In this document: positions 1 through 10,154 of the stretch, piece after piece
How the letters are laid out: every line of letters starts with the position of its first letter
Numbering within the stretch: position 1 is the first letter of the stretch
Assembly (NCBI RefSeq): GCF_949628215.1
Contig: NC_134310.1
Location: 9,809,401-9,873,400 of the forward strand
Source: Phalacrocorax aristotelis
Lineage: Eukaryota > Chordata > Aves > Suliformes > Phalacrocoracidae
DNA length: 64,000 nt
Direction of reading: 5' to 3'
Position numbers and translations under genes: made by a program
The notes under the pieces: generated by a model
The model's input: the letters and a program-made list of their open reading frames with translations, nothing else
What the model was told of the DNA's origin: nothing
Databases searched by the model: none

Positions 1-1
1 A

Positions 2-877
2 GAAAAACAGGTGCCGACGGCCACCACAACAGTGCACTGGCGGCAATATCGCACCAACAGAGACTCCCTGATCCCCATCCATGGGCTCATTCACCAACTG
101 AGGAGCCAAGGAGTGATCAGCAAGACCCGCTCACCCATTAACGGTCCCATATGGCCAGTGCGAAAGTCTAATGGAGAGTGGAGGCTAACAGTAGACTATC
201 GTGGCCTGAACGAAGTCAGTCCACTGTTTAGTGCTGCCGTGCCAGACATGCTAGAACTTCAATACGAACTGGAGTCAAAGGCAGCCAAGTGGTATGCCAC
301 AACTGATATTGCTAATGCATTCTTCTCCATCCCTCTGGCAGCAGAGTTCAGGCCACAGTTTGCTTTCACTTGGAGGGGTGTCCAGTACACCTGGAATCGA
401 CTGCCCCAGGGGTGGAAACACAGTCCTACCATTTGTCATGGACTGATTCAGACTGCAGTGGAACAGGGAGAAGCTCCAGACCACCTTCAATACATTGATG
501 ACATCATCGTGTGGGGCAACACAGTGGAGGAATTTTTTGAGAAAGGAGAGAAAACAGTCCAAATCCTTCTGAAGGCTGGTTTTGCCATAAAACAAAGTAA
601 GGTCAAGAGACCCGCACAAGAGATCCAGTTCTTAGGAATCAAATGGCAAGATGGACATCATCAGATCCCAATGGAAATGATCAACAAAATAGCAACCATG
701 TCTCCACCAACAAACAAAAAGGAAACAGACATTTTTTTAAGTGCTGTGGTTTTTTGGAGAATGCATATTCCAAATTATAGTCTGATTGTAAGCCCTTTCT
801 ATCAACTGACCCGAAAGAAAAATTATTTCAAATGGGGCCCTGAGCAACAACAAGCCTTTAAACAGATTAAACAGTAA
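2..877 (+). pseudogene. ERVL-like reverse transcriptase (pol, 5' part cut by window edge)
   Basis: The frame is open from base 2 to a TAA at 875-877. It encodes the reverse transcriptase of a class III (ERVL-like) endogenous retrovirus, which copies the RNA genome into DNA. Visible motifs in order are the fingers segment 'GPIWPVRKSNGEWRLTVDYR', the first catalytic Asp block 'TTDIANAFFSI', the 'LPQGWKHSPTICH' segment and the catalytic 'YIDDIIVWG'. All three palm aspartates are present, so the core looks undamaged, but the downstream pol is broken. The methionine-type start is not real; the frame enters from the left of the window. Assignment to ERVL rests on the integrase and RNase H that follow and on the absence of any env. 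Shorter relatives lie at 11796-12220 and 32967-33394, both on the - strand. Confidence 0.9.
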
Positions 878-1291
878 TTAGTTCATGCAGTAGCCCTTGG
901 GCCAGTCCGGGCAGGACAAGATATAAAAAATGTGCTTTACACTGCAGCTGGGGAGAATGGCCCTACCTGGAGCCTCTGGCAGAAAGCACATGGGGAGACC
1001 TGAGGTCGACCCCTAGGGTTTTAGAGTCGGGGATACAGAGGGTCCAAAGCCCGCTATACTCCAACTGAAAAAGATATATTGGCAGCATATGAAGGGGTTC
1101 GAGCTGCATCAGAAGTGGTTGGTACTGAGGCACAGTTGCTCCTGGCACCCCGGCTGCCAGTGCTGGGGCGGATGTTCAACTGAAAGGTCCCCTCTACACA
1201 CCATGCAACTGGTGCTACATGGAGTAAATGGGTCACACTGATCACCCAGCGGGCTCAAGGAGGAAACCCCAGTCGCCCAGGAATCATTGGA
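878..1291 (+). pseudogene. ERVL-like pol connection segment, frameshifted
   Basis: Sequence between RT and RNase H of the same provirus. Pieces such as 'ILAAYEGVRAASEVVGTEAQ' can be read only by changing frame, and the RT frame is closed by the stop at 875. The same segment is largely missing in the - strand copy at 31370-33394. No independent gene is seen here. Confidence 0.7.
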
Positions 1292-1798
1292 GTGATCATC
1301 GACTGGCCAGAAGGCAAAGACTTCGGAATATCACCAGAGGAGGAGGCGACATGTGCTGAAGAAGGTCCACTGTATAACGAGCTGTCAGAAAATGAAAAGC
1401 AGTATGCCCTGTTCACTGATGGGTCCCGTCATCTTGTGGGAAAGCACCGGAGATGGAAGGCTGCTCTATGGAGTCCTGCACGACAAGTAGCAGAAGCTGC
1501 TGAAGGAGAAGGTGAATTGAGCCAGTTTGCAGAGGTAAAGGCCATCCAGCTGGCCTTAGACATCGCTGAATGGGAAAAGTGGCCAGTGCTCTATCTCTGT
1601 ACTGACTCCTGGATGGTGGCAAATGCCCTGTGGGGCTGGCTACAGCAGTGGAATCAGAGACACTGGCAGCACAGAGGCAAAGCCATCTGGGCTGCCACAT
1701 TGTGGCAAGATATTGCTGCCCGGGTAGAGAAACTGGTTGTAAAGGTACGTCACGTTGATGCTCACGTCCCCAAGAGTCGGGCCACTGAAGGACATTGA
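1292..1798 (+). pseudogene. ERVL-like RNase H domain
   Basis: This 168-residue open segment encodes retroviral RNase H, which removes the RNA strand of the RNA-DNA hybrid during reverse transcription. Visible active-site blocks are 'LFTDGS' (first Asp), 'FAEVKAIQLALD' (Glu), 'LCTDSWMVANAL' (Asp) and 'RHVDAHVPKS' (last acidic block with its His). The frame ends at the TGA at 1796-1798, just before integrase begins, where related copies read on. It belongs to the same damaged pol as the RT upstream. A second + strand copy of its beginning occurs at 59440-59712. Confidence 0.85.
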
Positions 1799-1799
1799 A

Positions 1800-2739
1800 A
1801 CAACCAGCAGGTAGATCAGGCTGCCAAGATAGAAGTGGCTGAGGTGGATCTGGACTGGCAGCATAAGGGTGAACTATTTCTAGCTCAGTGGGCCCATGAC
1901 ACCTCAAGCCTTCAAGGACGTGATACAACATACAGATGGACTCGTGACCGAGGGGTGGACTTGACCATGGACGCTATTGCACAGGCTATCCACAAATGTG
2001 AAACGTGCGCTGCAATCAATTGACGCGGATAAATACTCTGTGGTATGGGGGACGATGGCTGAAATATAAATATGGGGAGGTCTGGCAGACTGACTATATC
2101 ACACTCCCACAAACCTGCCAAGGCAAACTCCATGTGCTTACAATGGTGGAAGCAGCCACCAGCTGGCTGGAAACATATCCTGTCCCCCATGCCACTGCCC
2201 GGAACACTCTCCTGGGTCTCGAAAAACAAGTCCTGTGGCGACATGTCACCCCACAGAGAACTGAGTCAGACAACGGGACTCATTTCCGAACTAGCCTCAT
2301 AGACACCTGGGCCAAAGAGCATGGCATTGAGTGGGTGTATCACATCCTCTATCATGCACCAGCCTCTGGGAAAATTGAAAGGTGCAATGGACTATTAAAG
2401 ATGACACTGGGAGCAATGGGCGGGTGGAACATTTAAACACTGGGATGCACATTTAGCAAAAGCCATGTGGTTAGTCAACACGATGGGATCTGCCAGGCGA
2501 GCTGGCCCTGCCCAATCAGAATCCTACATACTGTGGAAGGGGATAGAGTCCCTGTAGTGCACGCAAAAATTATGCTGGGCAAAACAGTCTGGGTTCTTCC
2601 TGCCTCAGGCAAAGGCAAACCCATTCATGGGATTGCTTTTGCTCGAGGACCTGAGTGCACGTGGTGGGTGTTGCGGGAGGATGGAGAAATCCAATGTGTG
2701 CCTCAAGGGGATTTGATTTTGGGCGAAAAGAGCCAATGA
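1800..2739 (+). pseudogene. ERVL-like integrase, broken
   Basis: Integrase remnant, the enzyme that joins viral DNA to the host chromosome. The N-terminal zinc-binding region runs to a stop near 2022. Its second His is lost: this copy reads 'HDTSSLQG' where the copies at 32400 and 46200 read 'HDTSGHQG'. The Cys pair 'CETC' remains. The catalytic core lies in the next frame at about 2041-2436 with 'WQTDYITLP' (Asp), 'TESDNGTHF' (Asp) and 'ASGKIERCNGLLK' (Glu), so the DDE triad is present. The C-terminal domain at 2467-2739 ends 'GDLILGEKSQ' before a stop. At least two frame breaks make it non-functional as it stands. No env follows, as expected for ERVL. Confidence 0.88.
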
Positions 2740-3150
2740 ACTGAATGGCACAATGTGAACTGCTATATAATACTGTGTGTCATCTCTGTGTTGTATCAAT
2801 GATATCATAGTACAAACCTCCCAATCCATGGAAGATGAACTTGGATTTAACAAGCAAAGTGCAGCAGTGATGGAATGATGACTGACTCAGTATGCAGCAG
2901 CCCAATGCCAAACACACCATCTCTCCCACCCTGAAAGACTGATACAACAGATGGAGCCCAGAGTCATGGACTGGGTGAACTCAATGGACATCTTAATGGA
3001 CATTTTACAGGGAAGGTCCATAAACTAAGGGAATGATGTCTGTGTATTATGTTAAAGGATGGGAAGGGGAGGGGTGGTGGTTGGTACGGTTGTATTGGAT
3101 GGTATGGGACCTGGGCATGGTGTAAATGGTATGGAATAAGGGGTGGAGAA
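2740..3150 (+). other. ERVL 3' untranslated region and polypurine tract
   Basis: Non-coding tail between integrase stop and 3' LTR. It matches the - strand copies at 31370-31590 and 44951-45370 and, for its last 100 bases, 7686-7780. The purine-rich run ending 'AAGGGGTGGAGAA' at 3138-3150 directly abuts the LTR start TGTGCTGG and is the likely plus-strand primer. Confidence 0.75.
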
Positions 3151-3256
3151 TGTGCTGGTTTTGGCTGAGAAGGGGTTAATTCTCTTCACTGTAGTGCCTG
3201 TGGTGGTCAGGGACCTTTCCCGCTTCCCATGCTCAGTTGCTGGGTAAGCCACAGCA
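3151..3256 (+). mobile_element. Family A 3' LTR, shrunken to 106 bp
   Basis: Starts TGTGCTGGTTTTGGCTGAG and ends GGTAAGCCACAGCA, both matching family A LTR ends, but the roughly 450-bp middle holding TATA and poly(A) signals is gone. The deletion joins 'CCCATGCTC' to 'AGTTGCTGG'. Confidence 0.7.
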
Positions 3257-3390
3257 CCCAGGTACAAACATGACAGGCTCCTTCCAATTTTGGCTCCTTC
3301 AGGGCTACATCTTTATCTAACTGAGCAGCTTTTCGATTACCTTTCACAACTTCCCCATTTCCCTTTTGGTGAGCTTTACATGGAAGCATA
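3257..3390 (-). pseudogene. Gammaretrovirus-like (ERV1) RNase H, C-terminal piece
   Basis: Read on the - strand it gives 'CKAHQKGNGEVVKGNR' followed by 'LDKDVAL', the His-containing end of a gammaretroviral RNase H. The domain continues at 4179-4600 on the other side of an inserted CR1. Its left edge directly abuts the ERVL LTR end, so integrase and env of this ERV1 copy are missing. Confidence 0.7.
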
Positions 3391-4178
3391 CAGTCATAGA
3401 ATTATTAAGGTTGGAAAAGATCTCTAGGATCATCAAGTCCAACCATCGACCCATCACCACCATGCCTCCTAAACCATGCCCTGAAATTCCACATCTACAC
3501 ATTTTTTTAACACCTCCAGGGATGGTGACGCCACCACCTCTCTGGGCAGCCTGTTCCAATGCCTGACCACTCTTCCAGTAAGGAATTTTTACCTAATATC
3601 CAATCTAAACCTCCCCTGATGCAGCTTGAGGCCATTTCCTCTCATTCTTTCGCTAGTGACTTGGGAGAAGAGACCAACACCCACCTCGCTACAGCCTCCT
3701 TTCAGGCAGTTGTAGAGAGCGATAAGGTCTCCCCTCAGCCTCCTCTTCTCCAGGCTAAACAATCCCAGCTCCCTCAACCTCTCCTCATAAGACATGCTCT
3801 CCAGATCCTTCACCCGCTTCATTGCCGAAGGGACACACTCCAGCACCTCAGTATTCTTCTTGTACCGAGGGGCCCAAAACTGAACAAAGTGTTCAACGTG
3901 CACCCTCACCAGTGCCGAGAAGATGCACGATCACTTCCCTACTCCTGTTGGTCACACTATTCCTGATACAAGCCAGGATGCTGTTGGCCGCCTTGGCCAC
4001 CTGGGCACGCTGCTGCCTCATATTCAGCCATCTGTCAACCAGCACCCCCAGGTTCTTCTCTGCTGGACAGCTTTCCAGCCACTCTTCCCCAAGCCTGTAG
4101 TGTTGCATGGGTATGTTGTGACCAAAGTGCAAGACCCGGCACTTGGCCTTTGTTAACCTCATGCAATTGGCCTTGTCC
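3391..4178 (-). mobile_element. CR1 LINE, 3' part (RT C-terminus and 3' UTR)
   Basis: A 5'-truncated CR1. Its 3' tail starts at 3391 (CAGTCATAGAATTATTAAGG). The - strand encodes the RT C-terminal region: '[12 protein letters not shown]', '[20 protein letters not shown]', then '[20 protein letters not shown]' in a broken frame. It sits inside an ERV1 RNase H, with retroviral sequence on both sides, so it inserted after that provirus. Confidence 0.9.
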
Positions 4179-4729
4179 TGGTGTATTAGTATTATTGCAA
4201 CCTCCTTTGGTTGAAGAACTGCTTGCAAAAGTTCCATAATTTCTGTTCCATATTTTTTGGAGACCCTTGTGAATTTAATAGTCCTCTTTCTTTCCAAATT
4301 GCCCTTTGTGCATGTACCACTCCAAATGCATATTTGGAATCAATATATATATTAACTCTTTTCCCATGACTGAAGTCTAATGCTCAAGTCAATGCTACCA
4401 ACTTTGCCTTTTGAGCAGATGTATTACCAGGCAGTGCTCTGGTTTCTGGTGTTTGGGTATTTGTTACCAATGCATATCCAGCTCTGTGTTTTCCTTCGAA
4501 CAGGTAGCTGCTACCATCAGTGAAAAGCTCCATTTCCGTGTTGGGCAGAGGCTTGTCCCATAAATATGGTCTGCTGGAATACACTTGTTTAATGGTGGTT
4601 CATGCTGTGATTCATCAGACTCAGCAATTGGGAGTAAAGTGGCAGGATTTAAGGTGGAGGTTAGGGAAAGTGTGACATCATCTTGTTCTAGTAATAGGGC
4701 TTTATATCTTGCTAACCTATTTGGGGAAA
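4179..4729 (-). pseudogene. Gammaretrovirus-like (ERV1) RNase H and RT connection
   Basis: The - strand encodes the RNase H start 'ELFTDGSSYLFEGKHRAGYA' and 'ALPGNTSAQKAKLVALT' (4384-4584), and further into RT 'LARYKALLLEQDDVTL' and 'TLNPATLLP' (about 4600-4720). The same domain occurs at 61956-62503 in a second copy. Damaged by stops and by insertion of a CR1 on one side and a solo LTR on the other. Confidence 0.8.
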
Positions 4730-5307
4730 TGCCCTGGTTTCAGCTGGGATAGAGTTAAATTTCTTCATAGTAGCTAGTATGAGAATATGTTTTGGATTTT
4801 TGCTGGAAACAGTGGTGATAATGTGGAGATGTTTTAGTTGTTGCTAAGTAGCACGTACACTGGTCAAGGGCTTTTTCCACTCCCCATGCTCTGCTGGGTG
4901 CACAAGAAGCTGGGAGGGGACACAGCCGGGACAGCTGACCCCAGCTGACCAATGGGATATTCCATACCATATGATATCATGCTCAGCATATAAAGCTGGG
5001 GGAAGGAGGAGGAAAGGGGGGACGTTCGGAGTGATGGCATTTGGCTTCCCAAGTAACCGTTACATGTGATGGAGCCCTGCTTTCCTGGAGAAGGCTGAAC
5101 ACCTGTCTGCCGATGGGAAGTAGTGAATAAATTCCTTGTTTTGCTTTGCTTGTTTGTGCGGCTTTTGCTTTACCTATTAAACTGTCTTTATCTCAACCCA
5201 TGAGTTTCCTCACTTTTACTCTTCTGATTCTCTCCCCCGTCCCACCAGGGGGGAGTGAGCGAGCGGCTGCGTGGTGCTTGGTTGCTGACTGGGGCTAAAC
5301 CACGACA
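4730..5307 (+). mobile_element. Family A solo LTR with perfect GGAAA target duplication
   Basis: A 578-bp LTR starting TGCCCTGGTTTCAGCTGGG and ending GCTAAACCACGACA. The 5-bp duplication GGAAA lies at 4725-4729 and 5308-5312, so this is a clean insertion later reduced by LTR-LTR recombination. A TATA box (TATAAA, 4989-4994) and poly(A) signals (AATAAA 5126-5131, ATTAAA 5176-5181) give its direction. It is inserted in the RT connection of an ERV1. Confidence 0.93.
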
Positions 5308-5880
5308 GGAAATCCAGTGATGTCCCTTGTTTTCAAGGAGAGACAGTACAGCACAAGGTACACACAGTAATTGGTTGATCCTGTGCCAGTTTTCAAGATT
5401 CCTCATTTAAGGCTACAGTCACCACTACTGCCCTCAAGCAGGCGGGCCAGCCTTTACTAACCTCATCTATTTGTTTGGAAAAGTAGCCCAGTGGTGTTTT
5501 CCAGTTCCCCGGCTTTTGCACCAGTGCTCCCAACACCACTTGTTATCTTTCATGTACATATAATTGAAAGGGTTTTCTCAGATTCAGGAGCCCTAAGGCA
5601 GGGGCTTCCATTAATTTTCTCTTATATTCCGACTGACATTCCCGTAATTGTTCATGTTCTTAAAAATGAATTTATCACCAGTTCTAATCCCTTCCGGGCT
5701 TCCAATTTAATAGGGTATTATTTCTTTCTTACCAGCTGGGCTCCTAGTTTTAGTTCGATCTTTATCAGAGTCACATTCTTGGCTCGTCCCAGCATTCCTG
5801 ATGGCCACACCATGGGTATTACCGCATCTAATACTTCATCTGGAATATTTTCGTTCTTCTGCAGGATCCTTCTCGGTTAG
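5308..5880 (-). pseudogene. Gammaretrovirus-like (ERV1) RT remnant
   Basis: The - strand holds RT connection sequence ('LLCVPCAVLSLLENKGHHW', 5310-5400) and, after a deletion, the RT N-terminal region whose complement at about 5690-5800 corresponds to the segment at 62900-63000 of the second ERV1. The palm with its YxDD motif is not seen. Multiple stops on the coding strand; a pseudogene. Confidence 0.7.
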
Positions 5881-6060
5881 AAGGCATGTCTGGGCTCTCC
5901 ATTCATTCTCTGGAGGAATATGTAACTGGACAGAATCTTCAGAGAAGGTTAATTGCGCATTTAATTTACAGAGTAAATCCCGTCTAAGTAATGGTAAAGG
6001 ACATTCTGGCATATAGAGGAATTCATGTGTTAATTAAGTATTCCCAATGGGGGATCCCTG
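5881..6060 (-). pseudogene. Gammaretrovirus-like (ERV1) protease-region remnant
   Basis: Nucleotide similarity to 63130-63240 (for example GGGCATTCAGGCATATA there against GGACATTCTGGCATATA here) places this at the start of the protease region. The active-site DTG block is not visible, so the sequence is truncated at its right edge. Confidence 0.55.
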
Positions 6061-6314
6061 AAGCAGCACCTGGGCAGAGGCACACAAACAGGGACGCAGG
6101 CACCGTGGAGCTTGGTCCTTGCTAGGGGGTCACTGAACCTGCCGTTTTTCCCCCTATTTCAGGGATTTGTGCAGGCATAATTTACCACTGTGCTTTGATC
6201 TTTCCCACAGCAGGGCAGGAATCTCAAGCATGTTCAATAGGCTGCCTCTAAATCTGTCCCAGACCTATGTTATCTACATAGAGATGTTTCACTTGTCCAA
6301 AGGTTATCAGAAGT
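6061..6314. other. Unassigned
   Basis: No gene or repeat recognised between the ERV1 remnant and the CR1 piece. Confidence 0.4.
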
Positions 6315-6408
6315 AGTCAACATGGATTCACCAAGGGAAGATCATGCTTGACCAACCTGATAGCCTTCTATGATGACATGACTGGCTGGGTAGATGAAGG
6401 GAGAGCAG
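6315..6408 (+). mobile_element. CR1 RT fragment
   Basis: About 94 bp reading '[20 protein letters not shown]' with one altered residue, then 'GWVDEGRAV', which is the CR1 RT block just before the first catalytic Asp. No other part of this element is next to it, so it is an isolated piece created by rearrangement. Confidence 0.75.
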
Positions 6409-6446
6409 TTTTATCCTCATCAATAGTCTTTACTTGCATGATTTTT
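6406..6446 (+). repeat. 41-bp inverted repeat, left arm
   Basis: CAGTTTTATCCTCATCAATA and the following 21 bases recur as reverse complement at 10113-10154, with one extra T there. The two arms bound about 3.7 kb of rearranged repeats. Confidence 0.85.
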
Positions 6447-7107
6447 TAAAGTTGTACCATGTTTGCTTATTGTACAGTTCCAACTTAAAAATAAGGCAAA
6501 GTTTTCAGTAATGAGTCTGGGAGGACCAAGATATAACAGAGAAAGGCAAGATCCTAAATACATCTATTAATTGTTTAAGATGGGAATGACTGAAAAGAAA
6601 GTAAATACAATGCAGTGAGGGGTTAATTCAAGGTAAAGGTCTTGTCCCATCCATTTTATGGGATATTATAAGGAAAGTTTTCTGTAGAAAGTGCCATTAC
6701 ATGTTTTACTGTTTATTCTGTGTGTGAAAACTGAGATAGAAAGGTGAAGTGCTTTGACCAAGCTTCTATGTTAACTTAATGACAAACTCAGAATAGAATT
6801 TAATTCTTCTGTCTCCTTGTGTTATTTCCAAGCATTCAAAACAATAATTAACTACAACTTTGTATTTTAGCAAAATAACTTTAAAATCAATACTAAAGCT
6901 TCAGTAGCTAAAGCATTTATGAACATTAGCAACCTTTAAAACAATGGATGATAGTAAAATATGCTTTAAAGACGTTTGACTTCAAAACCAAACATTCCAG
7001 AATGAAGATCAAATATTATCAAGCTGTGATCATTCAATGGTAAAATATCACTGTGTTTAGAATGTTCCTTTCATAATTGTTTAAAACTGAAAAGAGTATT
7101 AACCACA
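6447..7107. other. AT-rich sequence without recognised gene
   Basis: Single-copy-looking, AT-rich, with no long reading frame or familiar repeat on either strand. Confidence 0.5.
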
Positions 7108-7685
7108 TGTTGTGGTTTAGCCCCAGTTAGCAACTAAGCACTACACAGCCGCTCGCTCACTCCCCATCGGTGGGATGGGGGAGAGAATCGGAAGAGTAAA
7201 AGTGAGGAAACTCATGGGTTGAGATAAAGACAGTTTAATAGGTAAAGCAAAAGCCGCACAAACAAGCAAAGCAAAACAAGGAATTTATTCACTACTTCCC
7301 ATCAGCAGACAGGTGTTCAGCCATCTCCAGGAAAGCAGGGCTCCATCATGTGTAACAGTTACTTGGGAAGCCAAATGCCATCACTCCGAACGTCCCCCCT
7401 TTCCTCCTCCTTCCCCCAGCTTTATATGCTGAGCATGATAGCATATGGTATGGAATACCCCATTGGTCAGCTGGGGTCAGCTGTCCCGGCTGTGTCCCCT
7501 CCCAGCTTCTTGTGCGCCTGGCAGAGCATGGGGAGCTGAAAAAGTCCTTGACCAGTGTAAGTGCTACTTAGCAACAACTAAAACATCTCCACATTATCAA
7601 CATTGTTTTTAACACAAATCCAAAACATAACCCCATACTAACTACTACAAAGAAAATTAACTCTATCCCAGCCAAAACTAGGACA
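7108..7685 (-). mobile_element. Family A LTR, full length
   Basis: Reverse orientation, from TGTTGTGGTTTAGCCCC to AAAACTAGGACA. No target duplication is seen (CCACA left, ATATG right), and ERVL 3' untranslated sequence in the opposite orientation begins directly at 7686. The right flank is therefore not the original insertion site. Confidence 0.88.
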
Positions 7686-7901
7686 ATATGAAAGGACAGA
7701 AAGGGGGTTGGTGATGAGGATGAACTGGATAGTTTATGACCTCAGCATGACATAAATGGTATGGAATAAGGTGTAGAGATTGTACTGTCTGGCTGGGATG
7801 GAGTTAACTCTCTTCATAGCAGGTTGCAGTGCTGTGCTTTCTATTTGTGACTGAAGAAGTGTTGATAACACCAGTGTTATGGCTCTTGCTGAGCAGTGCT
7901 T
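7686..7901 (+). mobile_element. ERVL 3' end: polypurine tract and first 120 bp of LTR
   Basis: 7686-7780 matches 3050-3150 (shared 'TAAATGGTATGGAATAAGG'). The LTR start TGTACTGTCTGGCTGGGATGG follows at 7781 and is cut off near 7901 by a CR1. Confidence 0.75.
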
Positions 7902-8269
7902 GCTGATAAAGGATTGAAATTGGCTTGGTGAGCACTTCCACCAGCTCCCTCAGTACCCTTGGGTGGATCCCATCCGGCCCCATAGACCTGTGTGTGTCTA
8001 AGTGGTGTAGCAGGTTGCTAACCATTTCCCCTTGGATTATGGGGGCTTCATTCTGCTCCCCATCTCTGTCTTCCAGCTCAGGGGGCTGGGTACCTAGAGA
8101 ACAACTGGTTTTGCTATTAAAGATTGAGGCAAAGAAGTCATTAAGTACCTCAGCCTTTCCTCATCCTTTGTCACTGTTTCCCCCCACATCCAATAAAGTC
8201 TGGAGATTCTCCTTAGCCCTCCTTTGGTTGTGAATGTATTTATAGAAACATTTATTGTTGTCTTTTATG
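7902..8269 (-). mobile_element. CR1 RT N-terminal fragment
   Basis: The - strand reads 'LLHHLDTHRSMGPDGIHPRV' and 'LRELVEVLTKPISI', the beginning of the CR1 RT domain, and continues to the 'YINNKK'-type spacer near 8240. Both ends are cut. Confidence 0.88.
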
Positions 8270-9866
8270 GCAGTAGCCTGTTCCAGTGCTCCATCACCCT
8301 CTGGGTGAAGAACCTTTTCCTAATATCCAACCTAAACCTCCCCTGGCACATCTTCCTGCCATTCCCTCAGGTCCTGTCATTGGTCACCAGAGAGAAGAGA
8401 TCAGTGCCTGCCCCTCCTCCTCCCCATGTGAGGAAGCTGTAGACCGCGATGAGGTCAACCCTCAGTCTCTTCTTCTCTAGGCTGAACAAACCAAGTGACT
8501 TTAGCCATTCCTCATACCGTTTCCCCTCTAAACCCTTTACCAACTTTGTGGCCCTTCTCTGGACACTTTCTAGTAGCTTTATATCCTTAATGTACTGTGG
8601 CACCCAAAACTGCACACAGTACTCAAGGGGAGGCCACACCAGCGCAGAGTAGAGCGGGACAATCACCTTCCTTGACTAGCTAGCAATACAGAGCTTGATG
8701 CACCCCAGGACATGGTTGGCCCTCTTGGCTGCCAGGGCACACTGTTGGCTCATGTTCAACTGCCATTGACCAGAACCCCCAGGTCCCTCTCTGCAGAGCT
8801 GCTCTCTAGCCCCTTGTTCCCCAGTCTGTATGTATATCCAGGGTTGCTGTGTCCCAGGTACAAAATCTGGCACTTGCCCTTGTTAAACTTCATACGGTTG
8901 GTGATTGCCCAGCTCTCCAGTCTGTCCAGATCTCTCTGCAGGGCCTCTCTGCCCTAGAGAGTATCAACAGCTCCTCCCAATTTTGTGTCATCAGCAAACT
9001 TAATTAGTATTCCTTCCAGTCCTGCATCAAAGTAATTTATGAAGAGATTAAAGATTACTGGCCTCAAGATGGATCCCTACGGAACCCCACTAGTGACTGG
9101 CCGCCAGCCCAGTGTAACCCTATTTAGTATGACCCTTTGAGCCTGACCTGTCAGCCAATTGCTCACCCACTGCATTATGTGTTTATCCAGCTGTATGCTG
9201 GACATTTTGTCCAGGAGGATACTGTGAGAGACATTACTGAAAGCTTTACTGAAATCAAAAAAGATTACATTGACTGGCCTTCCTTGGTCAACTAGGTGGG
9301 TGACCTTGTCATAGAAGGAAATCAAATTTGTTAGGCAGGATTTTCCCCTTGTGAACCCATGCTGGCTAGGACCAATGACTGTGTTGTCTTTCAGGTGTTT
9401 TTTAATAACTCCCAGAATAATCTTCTCCATAATTTTGCCAGGCACAGAAGTGAGACTGTGGGCCTATAGTTACCGGGGTCATCCCTGTTGTCCTTCTTGA
9501 AGACTGGGACAACGTTTGCCAGATTACAGTCATCTGGGACCTCTCCAGATTCCCAAGAGCATTGAGAAATCATTGGGAGAGGTCTCTCTATCACATCAGC
9601 CAGCTCTTTAAGTAGCCTTGGATGAATCCCATCAGACCCCAAATTGAAAACTATCATTTCGTGATTACTATGCCCAAGATGGCCTCCAACCATCACATCT
9701 CCCACAAGTCCTTCTCTGTTCACAAACAACAGGTCTAGCAGGCCACCTTCCCTAGTTGGCTCCCACACCAGCTGTGTCAGGAAATTATCTTACACACACT
9801 CCAGGAACCTACTAGACTGTTTCCTCTCCACTGTATTGTGTTTCCAGCAGACATAACAAACATTTT
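8270..9866 (-). mobile_element. CR1 LINE, endonuclease end, RT and 3' UTR, internally deleted
   Basis: The 3' end is at about 8270. The - strand encodes the RT C-terminus ('[20 protein letters not shown]', 8367-8666), the RT core ('SQHGFTRGKSCLTNLISFYD', 'NVIFFDFSKAF', 'RPVTSGVP', 9077-9445) and the endonuclease C-terminus ('EPTREGGLLDLLFVNREGLV', 9640-9768). Endonuclease joins directly to 'DGIHPRLLKELAD' of RT, so several hundred bases between them are missing. Frames shift repeatedly. Confidence 0.9.
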
Positions 9867-9871
9867 GGGAT

Positions 9872-9937
9872 ATCAACAATAAAAAGAGAATCAAAGAGAA
9901 TCTCCATCCTCTATTGGACACAGAGGGGAACACTGAT
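9872..9937 (+). mobile_element. CR1 fragment, inverted relative to its neighbour
   Basis: Matches 19685-19740 of the near full-length CR1 (shared AGAATCTCCATCC..CTATTGGACAC-type core). It is in the opposite orientation to the CR1 ending at 9866 and comes from the region deleted there. Confidence 0.7.
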
Positions 9938-10078
9938 GAAAAAGTCCTTGACTAGTGTAAGCACTACTAGCAACAACATCGCCACATTAACAAAACTGGT
10001 TTTAGCACAAATCCAAAACATAGCCCCATACTAGCTACTATGAAGAAAATTAACTCTGTCCCAGCTAAAACCAGTATA
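9938..10078 (-). mobile_element. Family A LTR fragment
   Basis: Only the U3 start, read on the - strand, is left; it ends CCAGCTAAAACCAGTATA at 10078. The rest of the LTR is missing where it meets the CR1 piece. Confidence 0.8.
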
Positions 10079-10112
10079 AGACCCTAGCTCTTTCAATTTG
10101 TCATCTTAGTAG

Positions 10113-10154
10113 AAAAATCATGCAAGTAAAGACTATTGATGAGGATAAAAACTG
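10113..10154 (-). repeat. 41-bp inverted repeat, right arm
   Basis: Reverse complement of 6406-6446, with one additional A in the homopolymer. See the left arm. Confidence 0.85.

Noticed and set aside
7348..7539. Antisense frames recurring in family A LTRs (for example 4864-5052 and 7348-7539)
   Set aside because: They recur only because the LTRs are homologous. The frame is not kept in the other copies.
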